A stretch of 64,000 bases of DNA. Origin: Bolinopsis microptera (taxonomy: Eukaryota > Ctenophora > Tentaculata > Lobata > Bolinopsidae). Below are positions 11,728 through 24,092 of this stretch, one piece after another. The stretch lies in assembly GCF_026151205.1 (NCBI RefSeq), contig NC_087072.1:21046103-21110102 (forward strand), read 5' to 3'. Each line of letters opens with the position of its first letter. The first letter of the stretch is position 1. Below the pieces are notes generated by a model. It saw nothing but the letters and a program-made list of their open reading frames with translations. It ran no database searches and was not told the DNA's origin. A program made the translations under genes and the position numbers.

Positions 11728-12556
11728 CTGCTCCAGTTAATTAGCTAATTATTTAATTAGCTAATTATTCAGCCAAATATTCCAGATTCACCACAAATGC
11801 TTTGTTAGGAGTAGTGTCCACGGTCGAGTTCTTCTGGACAAACTAAACTAAGTGGGGGTGAACAGCTAGTTTAGAGCACTACAAATGGTTATATTCTATT
11901 ATCAATCTTCAATCCCGGATTTGTCACAGCAGGGGAATTAAACTGTTTCATGTCATCCAAAAGATCACCATGTTAACTAAAGAAAATCGCACAGTTATAG
12001 ATAAAAGAGACTGTTCCTGATTATATAAACACAATAGTCAGTCTATAACTCTAACATTATCACACGATTCGTCAGAAAGCTGTATAACACATTATCCATG
12101 TGACCCGAGCAAGGACGATAAGCCGCCTATCCAAGCAATAACTATTAATAATCACCATAATTTCGGTATATGATCCCAGCAATTTACCGATGAAGCAACT
12201 CAATAGAGTCTGTCTAACTGCTAATACCTGATCATCATCCCAGGTAATGAGTGATCACATTGGTTGTAAATTAGAACTTGAAACTATAATAACGTGTCGA
12301 GGCGGATATTAACTGCGGCCGATCAAAATATTACGACTACCAATAGAGCTAAATCTCTAAATGTATAAAGTTGATTCCTAGCGAACAAAGACGTTGTTCT
12401 TCAACAAGTTATTTATATCATTTAAACGACATTTATGAAGTTCAAGACTGTTTCTGGCACCAAACGCTCCAAAGTCAGGACAATTTAACTTATCGACAAC
12501 TTCTTGAGTGATAATCCAATACTAACTTTTCTAGCCTATACCTAGTACCTACCTTA

Positions 12557-12717
12557 TCGGATATTATTTGAACGGACATTAATCGGACGCTGGAGACCCT
12601 ACAGATAATTTTAATGCCCGTTCAAATAAAGTCCGACAAGGCAGTTAAATCATATGAATGTCTTCGAGCGTTCATTTTAATACCCGTTCACGCTACGTCC
12701 GTTCAAATAACGTCCGA
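12557..12717. mobile_element. Short MITE with 21-bp inverted ends (ATTTGAACGGAC)
   Basis: TCGGATATTATTTGAACGGA at the left pairs with GTCCGTTCAAATAACGTCCG(A) at the right. An internal third copy (CCGTTCAAATAAAGTCCGAC) lies at about 12618. A relic of the same family (GAACGGACAT, GACGGACGTT) is at about 49850-49900. No clear duplication. Confidence 0.65.
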
Positions 12718-12719
12718 GA

Positions 12720-15300
12720 AGATATGTAATATGTCGTATAAATATATTAATACTTTTGAAGAATACGGACACTGCGATGAATATTAAATTGCCAATACCA
12801 AACAATCGGGTAATTTGAATAAATAGAAACTTGGGGATGCGTCAACTTTGAACGTGGATTATCATGTCAATTTAATAGTCAATTTGATCTCCTATTTATT
12901 TAATTCCTTGCCAGGCCAGTACTAATAGGACCATCTTCCTGGACACCATTAACAAGAAATACTGAGTCAGTCTATGACATGCTGCTCCTTGCCCAATCAG
13001 TGGTCAATGACTAGACATGGTCTCCATTTGATATCCTTAACTTCAAATCTTAAACAGACAAATAACGATTATAACCATACAGTGCATATCAAGTTATACC
13101 CACATCTAACAGATTTTCCTTTCATAACATTACATTTTAAAGCACAATACTTAAGAGAAATAAAAGTTTGAGATGGGACACCGGGACGGCCAAATTTACG
13201 AGGCGACCATTTTGATTTCAAAGGCTTTTAGTTGCCCTAATTTTATGTTTAGAGTATTAATATTCAAAATTTGGGTTAATTACCTAAGAATTTAAGTTAT
13301 TTAAAATTAAAGTCTTTTGGTGTGGAGATTTTGCATTTAAATTTCATGGTCCAAACTCCAATCTGGTTTGACCATCTTTTCAAAAACTGGTTTGAAAAGT
13401 ACAGTGGTGACGAATCCCCGGTTCCTCAAAACTAAACGGCTCTTTGGTATTGAGAATTCCATATTCACCGAATGACCATCTTTTTAAAAAGCGTCAAACA
13501 AAACCGTTTAGTGTTTACGTTAAAAAAAACCCTAAAGCAGTTTACGTAAAATTGTTGTCGCAACAAACCATGTCGAAGCAGAAAACAAGGCACGAGTAGG
13601 TTGAAGGTTCTGGAAACATAGAGTGCTACTCAAAACGATAAATAATGGGAATCTATAGCTCCAGGTACTCAGGTACTTAAATATCAGCAGACATTTGTAG
13701 CGTATCATTGGTTCAAAGGTAACCACAAGGGTACTATGAAGAAGCTTAATGCTAGCACCGCAACTCAAACTTGTCCTACTTAGTTGTAATGTACGGGTTG
13801 TAATGCACGGACCTTCAGCTCCTCTGCTATAGGATATAGGCTCAAAACACCAGGAAATTTAGGGCAGTAACCCAAATAGTATCCACTCTTCAGGACTAAG
13901 GTCGAATCTGAGCAGAGTACTTGACTAAAAGTAAAAGGACCCACCTGTGCGGCGTTCAACAAGCATTTCTTTCCAATTTACCATTTAGCCGCTGTGAGGA
14001 GAACTGTACGGAAATGAGGTCCGGTAACCACCATGTTCCAGGTCATAAAATACTCGGATAAATCGGGACCGTCTTGCATTAGAATAATCATCTGTGGGGG
14101 TTTAATTGGACTAAACCCTTCAACTTCGGACTAATTTGAAATACTTGGTTAAAATAGACGGACTTAGCCCCGCTTCATATGTACCAATATTTTAGGCAAG
14201 ATCTGTTCTATATTAATACTGTCACGTGATAATGATATCTTCCTCTGCACCATTTACCTCCTCTTTTCCCATCTTAGCCGATTAGTGCCATGGCGCCGGA
14301 TGCGCATGGTCTAAAAGTGTAAATAGAGAAATAGAGGCTAATGCACCATTTCACGGCGTATAGTAAGTGAAACAATATTGAACCACTGGTAATGACCTTG
14401 AACCACTGTGCACACTTATAAAATAAGTGAGTCAGCAGATTCGTCTATCAATAAGTTGTCGAAAGCATGAACTAGAGGTTAAAACTAAATGGAGTAAAAC
14501 ATGAAGCTGAACTGATACCATGAAGATGATACCAAGAAGACCAATCAAAAAATGAGATCCGCAAAAATCATTGAACCCGCAATTAATTTGCCATAGGCAT
14601 GACTAGAGAAGCTATAGAGTAACCAAACTCTACAATTACCAAACAAAATTTTGTTTATCTAACTTGAGCATATTTATCAGTCGTGATGATCTCATCCGAT
14701 TGATTGGCTCTGTCAGATGTTAAAAAGAGGGACGTACAAATATTACAGTATTTACATATTATATGGTCGAAGTGTAGAAGTCTTTTTGCAAGTAAGCATC
14801 TTCAATCCAGGAGGTTTAATCTGTTTCCCCTGTGATCTGTATTTTCCCCATTTTGCAGTCCAAGTTCCCGCAGCTTAAACAGACGGAGGAATGTGGAGGA
14901 TAAAATTGGGCTTTTAGCAACAAACAGCACATAAAATAGCTTCACAATGAGCATCATGCTACAAGTAAGCGTGAGGTTGGTCATCTATAATCGTCGAGCT
15001 GCTTATTTGAACCACCAATCTACAGGAGAAGGATCATGATCCCCTCTTCCTCTCATGGTAATTAATCATACGACTCATGCAACATTCTGGGGTTGTCTTA
15101 AACTTACGAACTATAGTTTTGAGGGTTGCGCTGTCTTTTGCTTTAAAGAGTATTCCGTTACCACACTAAAGTATACAAGCTTTCTCCTAATGCTTCACGA
15201 AGGAAAAAGAACACACAAAATAATGCTCATTACTGCACCACACTAATTAACCAATTTACACGAAGCATAAAAAGTCAATGAATTACAACGACAATTTTAA
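12720..15300. other. Ferlin linker intron, no feature seen
   Basis: AT-rich, with scattered short ORFs that lack any protein pattern. Nothing else could be supported. Confidence 0.5.
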
Positions 15301-15312
15301 GAAAGTACTCAC

Positions 15313-15415
15313 GATTTCTTCTTCTTGGCAGCACCAGGAGTCTCCCCCGGAGCCACTTCAATCTCCTGCTCAGTCTCGTCAGGGATCGGGTTTCCCGCTT
15401 CATCTGCTACCGTGC
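15313..15415 (-). CDS. Ferlin linker exon between C2A and C2B (acidic, then KKKK)
   Basis: The 103-bp exon goes from phase 1 to phase 2 (acceptor TTGCAG, donor TC|GTGAGT). It encodes TVADEAGNPIPDETEQEIEV, then a Pro/Gly stretch ending AAKKKKS. It can follow 18268 or 15618 (both phase 1) and feeds the exon at 6218 (phase 2). The sequence is low complexity, as expected for the ferlin linker. Confidence 0.85.
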
Positions 15416-15617
15416 CTGCAACACCTTTTAAACTACAGATGTATTAGGAGAAGGGGTGTCTCAGAAACTGTACTCTAAACTCTGTTTATCGGCGCGGGGT
15501 AGGGGAGGGCGATTGTCTTATTTTGTGGATGAAATGAATGTTCAATAAAATAGTAATCGTCACGTATGATCGTAAGTGTGAGTAAAATATGCAACTAGTA
15601 TTAAGGTTGTGACGTAC

Positions 15618-15846
15618 CGCCTGGACAGTAAGGCTGATACTCAGTGGTTGTACTGAGTCTAGGAGTCTTGGAGTGGAAGAGAGGGAGTATATCTGCGTTC
15701 TTTATGGGACTTATCTCAGGATGAGAGCAAGCAGTGGACCTCCTGGTGGGACCTCCTTTCTCAGAGGGCACCCACCCCCCTCCACTATCTGACGGTAGAG
15801 GAGAGGTGGGCCGGCCTGAAGAGGAGCCACCAAACTTGTTCTTCAT
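15618..15846 (-). CDS. Ferlin alternative first exon 5a (linker, C2A-less start)
   Basis: From the first ATG the exon encodes 76 residues starting MKNKFGGSSSGRPTSPLPSD, rich in Ser, Pro and Gly. The donor G|GTACGT leaves phase 1, matching the acceptor at 15415. The frame stays open upstream to an acceptor-like TATAG at about 15873, so an internal exon entered in phase 2 is possible; no partner exon was found for that. The start is therefore provisional and no domain is recognised. Confidence 0.5.
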
Positions 15847-16618
15847 TATTTTCACCCGGGGACAGTTGCAAGGGCTATACAATACAAAACTGTAAGTGCC
15901 AAAACCAAAATGAGGATTATTTATTATATTTTATCAAAACTATACGGCATACGCATTACGCATTTACGTAAGTACTGTAATTGAAACCAAACTGACTACT
16001 AAAATACTACAGTTTAGTATGAATAAATCATTAGAGTTCTTATTTATTACTTTTTGCCGAGATGGCTGGTTAAGATGAAAATGGTAGTTGAGCCATCTAA
16101 TTGATGTCCTAATTGAGCAGTAACTGAGGCCTTGAAAGTTGAAGCAGTTAAAATGTTATCATATATAGAATATGTTATATTATTATATGTACCCTTATAA
16201 TACACCAAAGAGAGAGATTACGAATAAAGTAACAGAATACAACTACTGGAGACAAAGTCAAGCAATGAATATACCGAACAGGGATTGAGACTATTTTTAA
16301 CAACGACATCCGCCTCTTTCATAGCTCAGTTGAAACACAAGAAACTGTCTGACAATGACACCAGTCTTTGGCAATAATCGGATTTAGATACTAATTATTA
16401 TATTCCATGATCAGCGATAATTGAAACTATCAGTGATAATTGGAAACTTTGTTTATCGTCACTGCGGTCGAATGATCGATGACTACGCTGCCAGTTTCAA
16501 CTATCACTAATTAATACAGCCTCCATTAATGTCATTGAATTTCCTGAAGCAATATAATTGTCGCAAGGTTTTCATGGAATTTCTGAGTTTCTACAGGAGT
16601 TCGTACTATGATGATTAA

Positions 16619-17239
16619 CCCATTAGGGACGATAGGGTCGTTTACGACCCACCTTTTCTAGAGGCTATAGAGGACAAACCAAAATACTAAACGCTCAATA
16701 ACTTTCGATTGGGTCGTTATTGGCCCAGTTCATCGATTTTAAAAGTTAAATCAACGTACAGGAGTAATGACCAAGATATAAAATGTTTTTATACTAATAT
16801 TTGTAAAAGTCTTTGACAAAAATGTATTTTATTAATCAATTTTGTTGTCCTAGTGGATCGCTAATGACCCATTTAACCGATTTTTCGCAGTTTATGATGA
16901 TAATCACTTGCTGAGTGAGCTGAGTGGGTCGTTAATGACCCAAATTCTTTATTTAAACTTTTAAAAAGTTAGAGTCACACAGTATTGGCCATATGCTTTT
17001 AACTTACGATACAATTTTTATTCTATCCTAGCGTCTTTGTTTCAGAGGTAATAGCCGAAATACCGTGATGGGTCGTTTGCGACCCGGACGAGTGGGTCGT
17101 TTTTGTCCGTCGCTGTATCTTTTATAGTAAACGAGATACAGATTAGCTTTTTTGGATATCTAATTGTTGCTGTAAAGTGACCTAGTGTGTTAAACGGCAT
17201 CAAAATCGGCAAACTTTAAAACTCGTCGTCCCTAATGGG
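16619..17239. mobile_element. piggyBac-type non-autonomous element (TTAA target)
   Basis: The 14-bp inverted ends CCCATTAGGGACGA / TCGTCCCTAATGGG are flanked on both sides by TTAA (16615-16618 and 17240-17243), the hallmark of piggyBac insertion. The 621-bp interior carries at least five scattered copies of a near-palindrome GGGTCGTTNNNGACCC. No transposase frame is present. Confidence 0.88.
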
Positions 17240-18267
17240 TTAAAGGAGCCCACAAATCAAGCATATGTTCAGTGGATAGTCCTGAAAGGAAATTATCGAG
17301 TAAAACAACTGATAAGCAATGAACAGATAATCCCGAAATGAATGGATCCAATAAGACAACTGATATGCAAGTATCATATTAAACTGAATGGGTCTACACC
17401 ATGAATGGCTGGCAAATTTGCAATAGATAAAACTCGGTCGTTGAGTAGAAGCGAGATGTAACTAAGTAGCTGATAACAATCCAACTTATTATATAGTTGA
17501 TAACAACTAGTTAACAAGTATCACCCACGTGGGCAGGGCAAATAGTTTCCTTCTTTATCTCTTAGTATTGAGTCTGATAAGACCACTGCTACAGCTATAA
17601 AGGGCACAAAGTGTAACTGCCCCAGTTGCTAAGACGATCCTAAGTATCATACTCAAGTAGGGACAATTATGATCAAAATGACGTGTGCTCATAAGTAAAG
17701 ATGAGAACTATAAAGTTAGTTCAGGAAATGTAGAGATTAGCGGGATAGACCAGCCTTCAGGATCAGGGACAGAATTACTTACGCGGGAAGATAATCACCA
17801 CGTGCAGGAGACGCGGTTTTGAGTGATTACGACTAATTATGACTAATTACGACTAATCACGGATAATATTGTTGTCATTAAGGGGATAAAATTTGTATCC
17901 CCGGCGTAAAATGCAGAGTAATATTTGTAATTTAGGCGTGGTAACTTTTAAGTTTGGAAAGTCTTTGGGTTTGTCTGTTCGGCTTGTCTGTTAGTTGTTA
18001 CCAAAGTCTGGTCTCGATATGAAGTCATCAAATGTATCCAGATAAATGTTGCGAAATAACTATGGCTGACTGAATGAGAAAAATGTAATGAAACGAATAT
18101 AAGATGAGTTGAAATGACTGGAAAATATTAAGAGGGAAGTAGATAGGAATTTCAAGTATTTGACACCATTAGACCTAAGGTTTGAGCTATATTGGGACCG
18201 TGCGGCTAAAAAAATCCGTGTTAAAATTACAGAAGGGTTAAAAGAATGATTCCCTAAACAAGCTTAC

Positions 18268-18334
18268 CTTCTTCCATCTCCTCATCAGGGTCAAGAGTTG
18301 GTTTAGTGTATTCCAAATAGAGGTTCAATCGACT
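18268..18334 (-). CDS. Ferlin shared exon (last strand of C2A and linker)
   Basis: The 67-bp exon goes from phase 0 to phase 1 (acceptor TTTCAG, donor AAG|GTAAGC). It encodes SRLNLYLEYTKP, which fits the final C2A strand, followed by an acidic tail (DPDEEMEE). It can be joined from the C2A exon ending at 21182 or from alternative first exon 4a, both in phase 0. Confidence 0.88.
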
Positions 18335-18441
18335 CTGAAAAGATGGAATGATAAGAAACTCATAACAGCATCAACATCACAAAATAACAATTCAAACTCT
18401 CCAAAAACACAAGGAAACGTTTTGAAGATCTCTCATCACAC

Positions 18442-18741
18442 CTGTTCGTCTAATGAAAGGTCAGGCTCCTTATGATGCAACCTCTTTGCCAGACTGAGCT
18501 TCCTTACAGAGGAGCCCCTCCTAGCTCCCTTATCTACTGCCTCATCCTCAGAACCCCGCTCCAGCTTATGTTTGGTCAGTCTCCTAGTAGCTCTCTTTAC
18601 CAAGCCCCCCTTACTGTCCCCCTCCTGCTCCTCCTGCTCCCTGATAAGATACAGCTCGTCCAGATAGGCCTGCTCGTTGGAGGGAGACGGGACGGGTGCC
18701 CCTGAGAAACGTTCCGCCAGAGATGCTTTACGCTTTGACAT
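18442..18741 (-). CDS. Ferlin alternative first exon 4a (C2A-less start, charged)
   Basis: The exon encodes exactly 100 codons starting MSKRKASLAERFSGAPVPSP. A TGA lies in frame five codons upstream, so this is a protein start. The product is highly charged and probably disordered, with repeats of the KASLAERF / KLSLAKRL type at its two ends. The donor CAG|GTGTGA is weak but leaves phase 0, which fits the acceptor at 18334 only 107 bp downstream. It would start a ferlin with no C2A apart from that domain's last strand. No homology is recognised for the leader itself. Confidence 0.65.
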
Positions 18742-18749
18742 TTCAGCGT

Positions 18750-21175
18750 CAAATCAGGTCCTCAACACTTCATGGACTTGAGTTCAGTCATGTTACCAAT
18801 GCAATAAAGAGTTCAAAACAATAAGAGGGAGATACTGATCGCTGTATACTCCAAAGTAAGCTAGATAATGATTTGGGCGCAGATTACAGAGCGAGACAAA
18901 AGGAGGGGGTATCTATGAGAAGTGGACAGATAAAAAATTATCACGAGTTAGGGAGTCGCCCTCCAAATGGTGGTAGCCATGACGACGTAGGACCTCGTGG
19001 ACAGTTGGTCCGACAAAGGAGCCAGTTAATTAGCTGAGAGAGGTCACCACAGTGCGTAAGAATCGGTTAGATTCCGCCAGTGTCTTATCTCTACCACTAC
19101 CATGTAGATTGTTAGTTCAGTAATGTAGCCTAAACCAGCCTGTATCCTGGCCAGGGTACTACTATAACCGCAGATGTCATACGGCTCTTTTAATTCCCAC
19201 AGTGCAGTGTGCAGCTAGTGGTACGTGACGTAACCCATGGTAACAAGCAGAGCTTCATTTCCGGGGAAAGCTTCCCAGGCTCGAGAGAGATAATTGTATA
19301 TACAGTATAGTATATCTAACGGCCCCGTGGGGTAATTAGGGGACCGATTATGAGTTATATTCAGCTGCTCAGTTCCAAGGGTGTGATCATCCAGTTGTTT
19401 CCATGGTGATAGAAGCACGGAGCTGTTACAGCTGCCTGTCATAATGCCTTCAGTTGGGCTTGCTAACATGATCAATTATTACAAGTCCTTTCGGCTCGAG
19501 TATCTACTATTGATTTCCACTTTTGGCTATCCGAGTTGCAATAATTTGTTAGAATTCTTACCAGAAATCTCTCCGGAAGCTTCATAACCCGGACTCACAG
19601 AGATCACACTAAATTCCTCGCTCTAAAAACAGCTCCTCCGCTAGCTACTGAACACTGGCAAGGACAAAATAAGGACAAGTCCGAAATGTAATCCCGTATA
19701 CACATCTGCCCAGTGGAGTCTGCCCTCTATCCCAATTTATTGTATTTCAGGGCGGCTGTGATTGAACAAGACTGATACCAGCGGCAGGAATTACTATTAC
19801 TCTTTAAGGAACAGCTTCCAAAGGATTGGACAGCTGGTCTTCTGCGGAATGCAGTTGTGATCTTCAGTCGATGGATCCAATTAACCCTACAACCGACCAA
19901 CCAATAAACTCATTTTTTCAGAACTTTTGAGATAGTACTGAAATGAGTTTAAAGGGTGGTTGAAAAGCACAAATAGAGCCTAAAGCACACAGGATCCTGT
20001 TGATGACCTGATAATGACTAGCTTTAACTCATCACGGAGTTATCAAGCAGATATCAATTAGTGACCCTTGTCAGTTGCTTGTGCTGCTTAGTGCAGCTTA
20101 AGTGCCTAATTCTATCGGTTAACTGCTTCACCATTGTATTTGGCGCCATCAAGACCAGCACAATGCATGTTATTTGATTCTCAAAATTTAAGCAGATATT
20201 TGGATTAACATCCATTTTATACTACTTCAAAGGATGAAACAAATGGAGCGATTTCGATCATTACACTTGGAAGTTGGAGACAATCTACCCCAATTCATAT
20301 TAAAAGCGCTGATACACCTAAGCTTATGATGACGTAAAAAAACAACTACAATATGCAGTTTTGACTGCGTAAACACACACAAGGACATATAATGACTTAA
20401 TATTAGTAAACACAAATAATAATACAAAAATAGACAAATTATGGATATTGATAATAATTAAACTGAGAACTGAGAAGACGCTAAGTTTCACATAATTGCT
20501 AGAGTTTAATTCAAGAAAGTTGTCAATTTGGTATAAGTGGACTTTCTGTCGTTCTCATTGTATCGATGACTGTTTAATCAGCAGTTTATCAATAAGATAA
20601 TGACCTTGCCGCTTTGAACTGTACGAAGTTTTAGTTGACGATCAAATGGAGGTCTTTGCGTTCCCAGTACAGAAAATGATACCAATAAATTGTTTTCTGC
20701 GAAATGTCGGCAAGAATGCAAGATTCCTAAAATCTTGGACAGGATTCGAATCAAACTTACCCAATTGTGCAAATCACGTGGATTCCAAAATAGCTTCGGT
20801 CAACTAATTCGGCACACAACACTTTCTAACTGTTTACTAATATGAAATGTCATATCAGACAGAGGCAGCATCATGTCAAGGCCAGAAAGATGAAAACAGT
20901 CGAGTGTTGTCCTTTATAATATATACTGTAGTGTTGTCTGATGAAATTGGTCCTAGGATCACTTGAAGAAAACCTGTCTTTTAAACTACAAAGTTAAACA
21001 CTATACACCCTCCCAACAGAGACATTAAGCTCCAGCGAGCAGAACGGGGACTTTAGGAAAGATAGAAGATGCGATACAAGAGATAGTGCATATATCTAGA
21101 ATATAGCGATAAAAAATAAAAGTAGAATATGGGATATTTGGAGAAAAAGTAAATATAAAATATTCTAAATATTAG
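18750..21175. other. Intron between C2A exon 21182 and the linker exon
   Basis: The stretch just right of 18741 should hold the promoter and 5' UTR of first exon 4a. No TATA box or other element could be assigned. The rest shows nothing. Confidence 0.4.
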
Positions 21176-21181
21176 GCTCAC

Positions 21182-21281
21182 CTCTCCAACTTTACCGTCT
21201 CTGTCTCTGAGTGGTACAGTAGCCTCTTGTGCTCCTAACCTAACCAAATCTTTCAGAGGGTAAACTGCTTCGCCCAGTAAC
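21182..21281 (-). CDS. Ferlin shared C2A exon (LLGEAVYPLKDL)
   Basis: The 100-bp exon enters in phase 2 and leaves in phase 0 (acceptor TTATAG, donor GAG|GTGAGC). It encodes LLGEAVYPLKDLVRLGAQEA and then RDRDGKVGE, matching the LGEAxVPLxxL strand of dysferlin C2A and the hairpin before its last strand. It lies 8.1 kb from the previous exon, across an intron full of repeats. Confidence 0.92.
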
Positions 21282-22756
21282 CTATAAGAAGTTAGAGAAT
21301 CAGTCACAAACAGAATCTCAGTTGTTAAGCAACGAATTACAATAAAGACTAGAAGAAGTTTGGCAGCGCGATGAGCCCTATAAAAGCCGCTAGTATTACA
21401 GAGCAGGATTCACAAAAGCCGCGAGTAAAGTGCGAGCATGTCCCGTGAACTCCCCCCGGAAACCTCCGGTTATTGGTGGGATCATTTTAATAACAGGGTG
21501 GGCTGTTCACGTGGACATACAGGGGAAGTACATCAAATCAGGTTGGAGAAGAGAAGGAGAGCAGGAGGCCCTACTCTACAAGCCTGCCGGATTTAATACA
21601 TTAATTTAAGGTAGGATTAAAGCGATAGGTTCATTCAATCTCTGACTCTAACGAGGCACATCCTAACGTCGGCAGTTTAGCAGGATCATAAGTCCACCAA
21701 GGGTAGCAGGACACATCCTCGCATTCAGACCAGAGCAATGTTTTGGGATTAAGTTAATTGAGCACATGATAGATCAGGGATAGTTTGAGGGTCTGACCGA
21801 GCCATTAATCGTGATGTTGTCTTGGTTTTAAAAACTTTTCAAACAGCTGCCGAGCCAGTGTTCTTCAGTAAAATGAGTAGAATTTGTATTTACATAAGAT
21901 GTTGAAGATATAATAAAGAAATTTGACTCTTATCTCTAATGAGAGAAGTAACTCAAACTTTCAATTTCTATTTTCTACTCTTAATCATCAAATTAATTTG
22001 TCAACAGTGAACCCGGATTCGGAAGTCTCAAGCATAAGTTATTCAAAGATTTCGATAAATTGTCAATCATGAATGGTTAATACTAATCAGCTTGCACATT
22101 TGCTGTATTAGTTAAATTAGTCGGTTCGGTCATCGGTGGTCTGTCCAGGACAATGAAAAGACGATATATCGCAATCAATGCTTAAGATAAAACTGTCGAT
22201 AAAATATTATAATCACGTAAATGACTCTTCTCTTTTCTTGGAATTGGGGTTACCACCTTGCTGCGACAAAACACCCATTTTTTAGCCTTTTCCGTAGGAA
22301 AAAAACAATTTCAAGATGATTTTCTACCTGATTGGTCCGAGTTTTCTCGCTCTGAAACATTTCGTTTATCCACATTCTAAAGAAAATGTCCATGCCAGGC
22401 CTCTAATTACTGAATGTCTAAACGGCTATGTAACGATCTTAATTAAGGATTTTCGGGCAAATTAGGCCCGAATAATGCCAGAAATTAAGATGTGATTGGC
22501 GGCAGTGGAAAGCTGGTCAGTTTAAACCTAGTTGCTTCAACCACTCCCTCCAATCTAACTTCATCACAGTATGACGTTGTCAAACATTGGTAACCAATGG
22601 AATGCATTTGTAACAAGGGCCACATGACCCACGAGCATATAGCAAAACACTTTTCGAGAACACATTCACATAAACGAAGCTGAAAAATGGACGTTAAGCA
22701 GAAGGGCAAAAAGGAAGGGAGTTTTAAGAAGATGAAGAAGAAATTCCGTTGAGGAA

Positions 22757-22850
22757 GGTCTGCTGTATTCTGCAGCTTGAGAACAGAATGAAGGCTGTTA
22801 TATTCTGCAGCTTGAGAACAGAATGAAGGCTGTATTCTGCAGTATGGGCC
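22757..22850. repeat. ~43-bp tandem repeat (TATTCTGCAGCTTGAGAACA)
   Basis: Two full copies and a partial third. Confidence 0.85.
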
Positions 22851-23819
22851 GCTCATTACATACTAATATTAAGACGTGTCGATTATAAGCTAGCTATGAT
22901 CTGTGATGAGCTAATCCTTTAACTGCTCAGGCTCGCTAATAGACCCTCACGTGTGGGCCCAGGATTACAGGGGTGGGTCCGGAAGGAGGCCTCCTAAACG
23001 CTCTAAAGATGGTTCATTGGCGGCATTAAGCGCTCCTCAATCTTATCAATAGGTGGTGACGTTCATTAAACAAGGGAAACGCAAGCAAATTTAGGAGAGT
23101 ATAATGGTGAACTTTCTGAATCTTATTACTCTATACTACTGTAGTCTCACGAAGACAGCCGATCAGAACATTTCCTGATCTTGAGAACACACAAAAATAC
23201 TGATAGGATAAAAAATAAGGAGAATAAGAAATGAATGATAATATTTATACTGAAATATGACGACTCCAGCTGACGGTATAATCGACGTTGTTGGTTACCC
23301 ACGTCCACAGGGTGATAGCCTAAAGTTAGCGAGCTGATCCAATTAGTACAGTTACAATTGAGTCAAAGTTTAACGAGCTCTAAATTAGCACACTAAATAG
23401 TCTGACCAGACCTAACTGATCCAGTCAGGGAGTTTGATAATCTGGGAGTGAGAGAAGAGCTGGTGGTTGCGTGACGAGGATTGTAATTTTTGCTGAGGAT
23501 TTGCTAGCCGTCGCGGCTAGGTCACGTGCCACGTGCCTGACCAATTCAGTAATTATAGATTAATGAAATTGAGATTAGAGGAGCACTGTAGGCCAATTTC
23601 TGGAGATCTCCGATGATGGAGATAGTACATGCCAATCGATTAAGATGGTAAAACGGGCATTAAGATCGGGTAAAATGTACAACTACCATGTCAGATGGAA
23701 GTCAGAGGAAACGAACTTCGGAGTATTCCAACAGCCACATTGTTACACAAGTGCAACCAGCCAATTACAGGAAGCCGAAGGATTTGTTTTAGCCAGTGAC
23801 GGTTAAGGTAGTGTGTACC

Positions 23820-24092
23820 ATACTTTCTTCGCCCGAGACTTTGCTGCAATGTGCAGCTCCTCATTTATACCTCACACCCGATTTCTCGAGTATTCGGCTG
23901 AGTAGACCGGGGGGCTGCATAGACCACTCAGGATCCTTAGCTGAACGTCAACGACGCTCACTCCACGACCACTCGACCAGACAGACAGAGGGATTCGAAC
24001 CCGCAACCTTACGATTGCAAAGCTGGCGTTCTAACCAACTGCGCGTTCTAACCAACTGCGCGTTCTAACCAACTGCGCTACCTGGTCATGAC
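23820..24092 (-). mobile_element. tRNA-headed SINE with tripled A-box segment
   Basis: On the minus strand it starts GACCAGGTAGCGCAGTTGGT, an A-box-like tRNA start, and has a B box GGTTCGAATCC at 23991-24001. The 17-bp segment CGCAGTTGGTTAGAACG is present three times in tandem (24027-24077). The anticodon arm does not pair, so it is not a working tRNA gene. About 170 bp of unique SINE body follow. The far boundary is approximate. Confidence 0.7.

Noticed and set aside
11726-11728. A start codon for the 11.7-kb ferlin exon at its apparent beginning
   Set aside because: The triplet is GTG, not ATG. The block is better read as an internal exon or as starting at the ATG at 11644.
23990-24092. 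A true tRNA gene
   Set aside because: A and B boxes are present, but the anticodon arm does not pair, the D-arm region is triplicated and there is no acceptor stem. A SINE head explains it.
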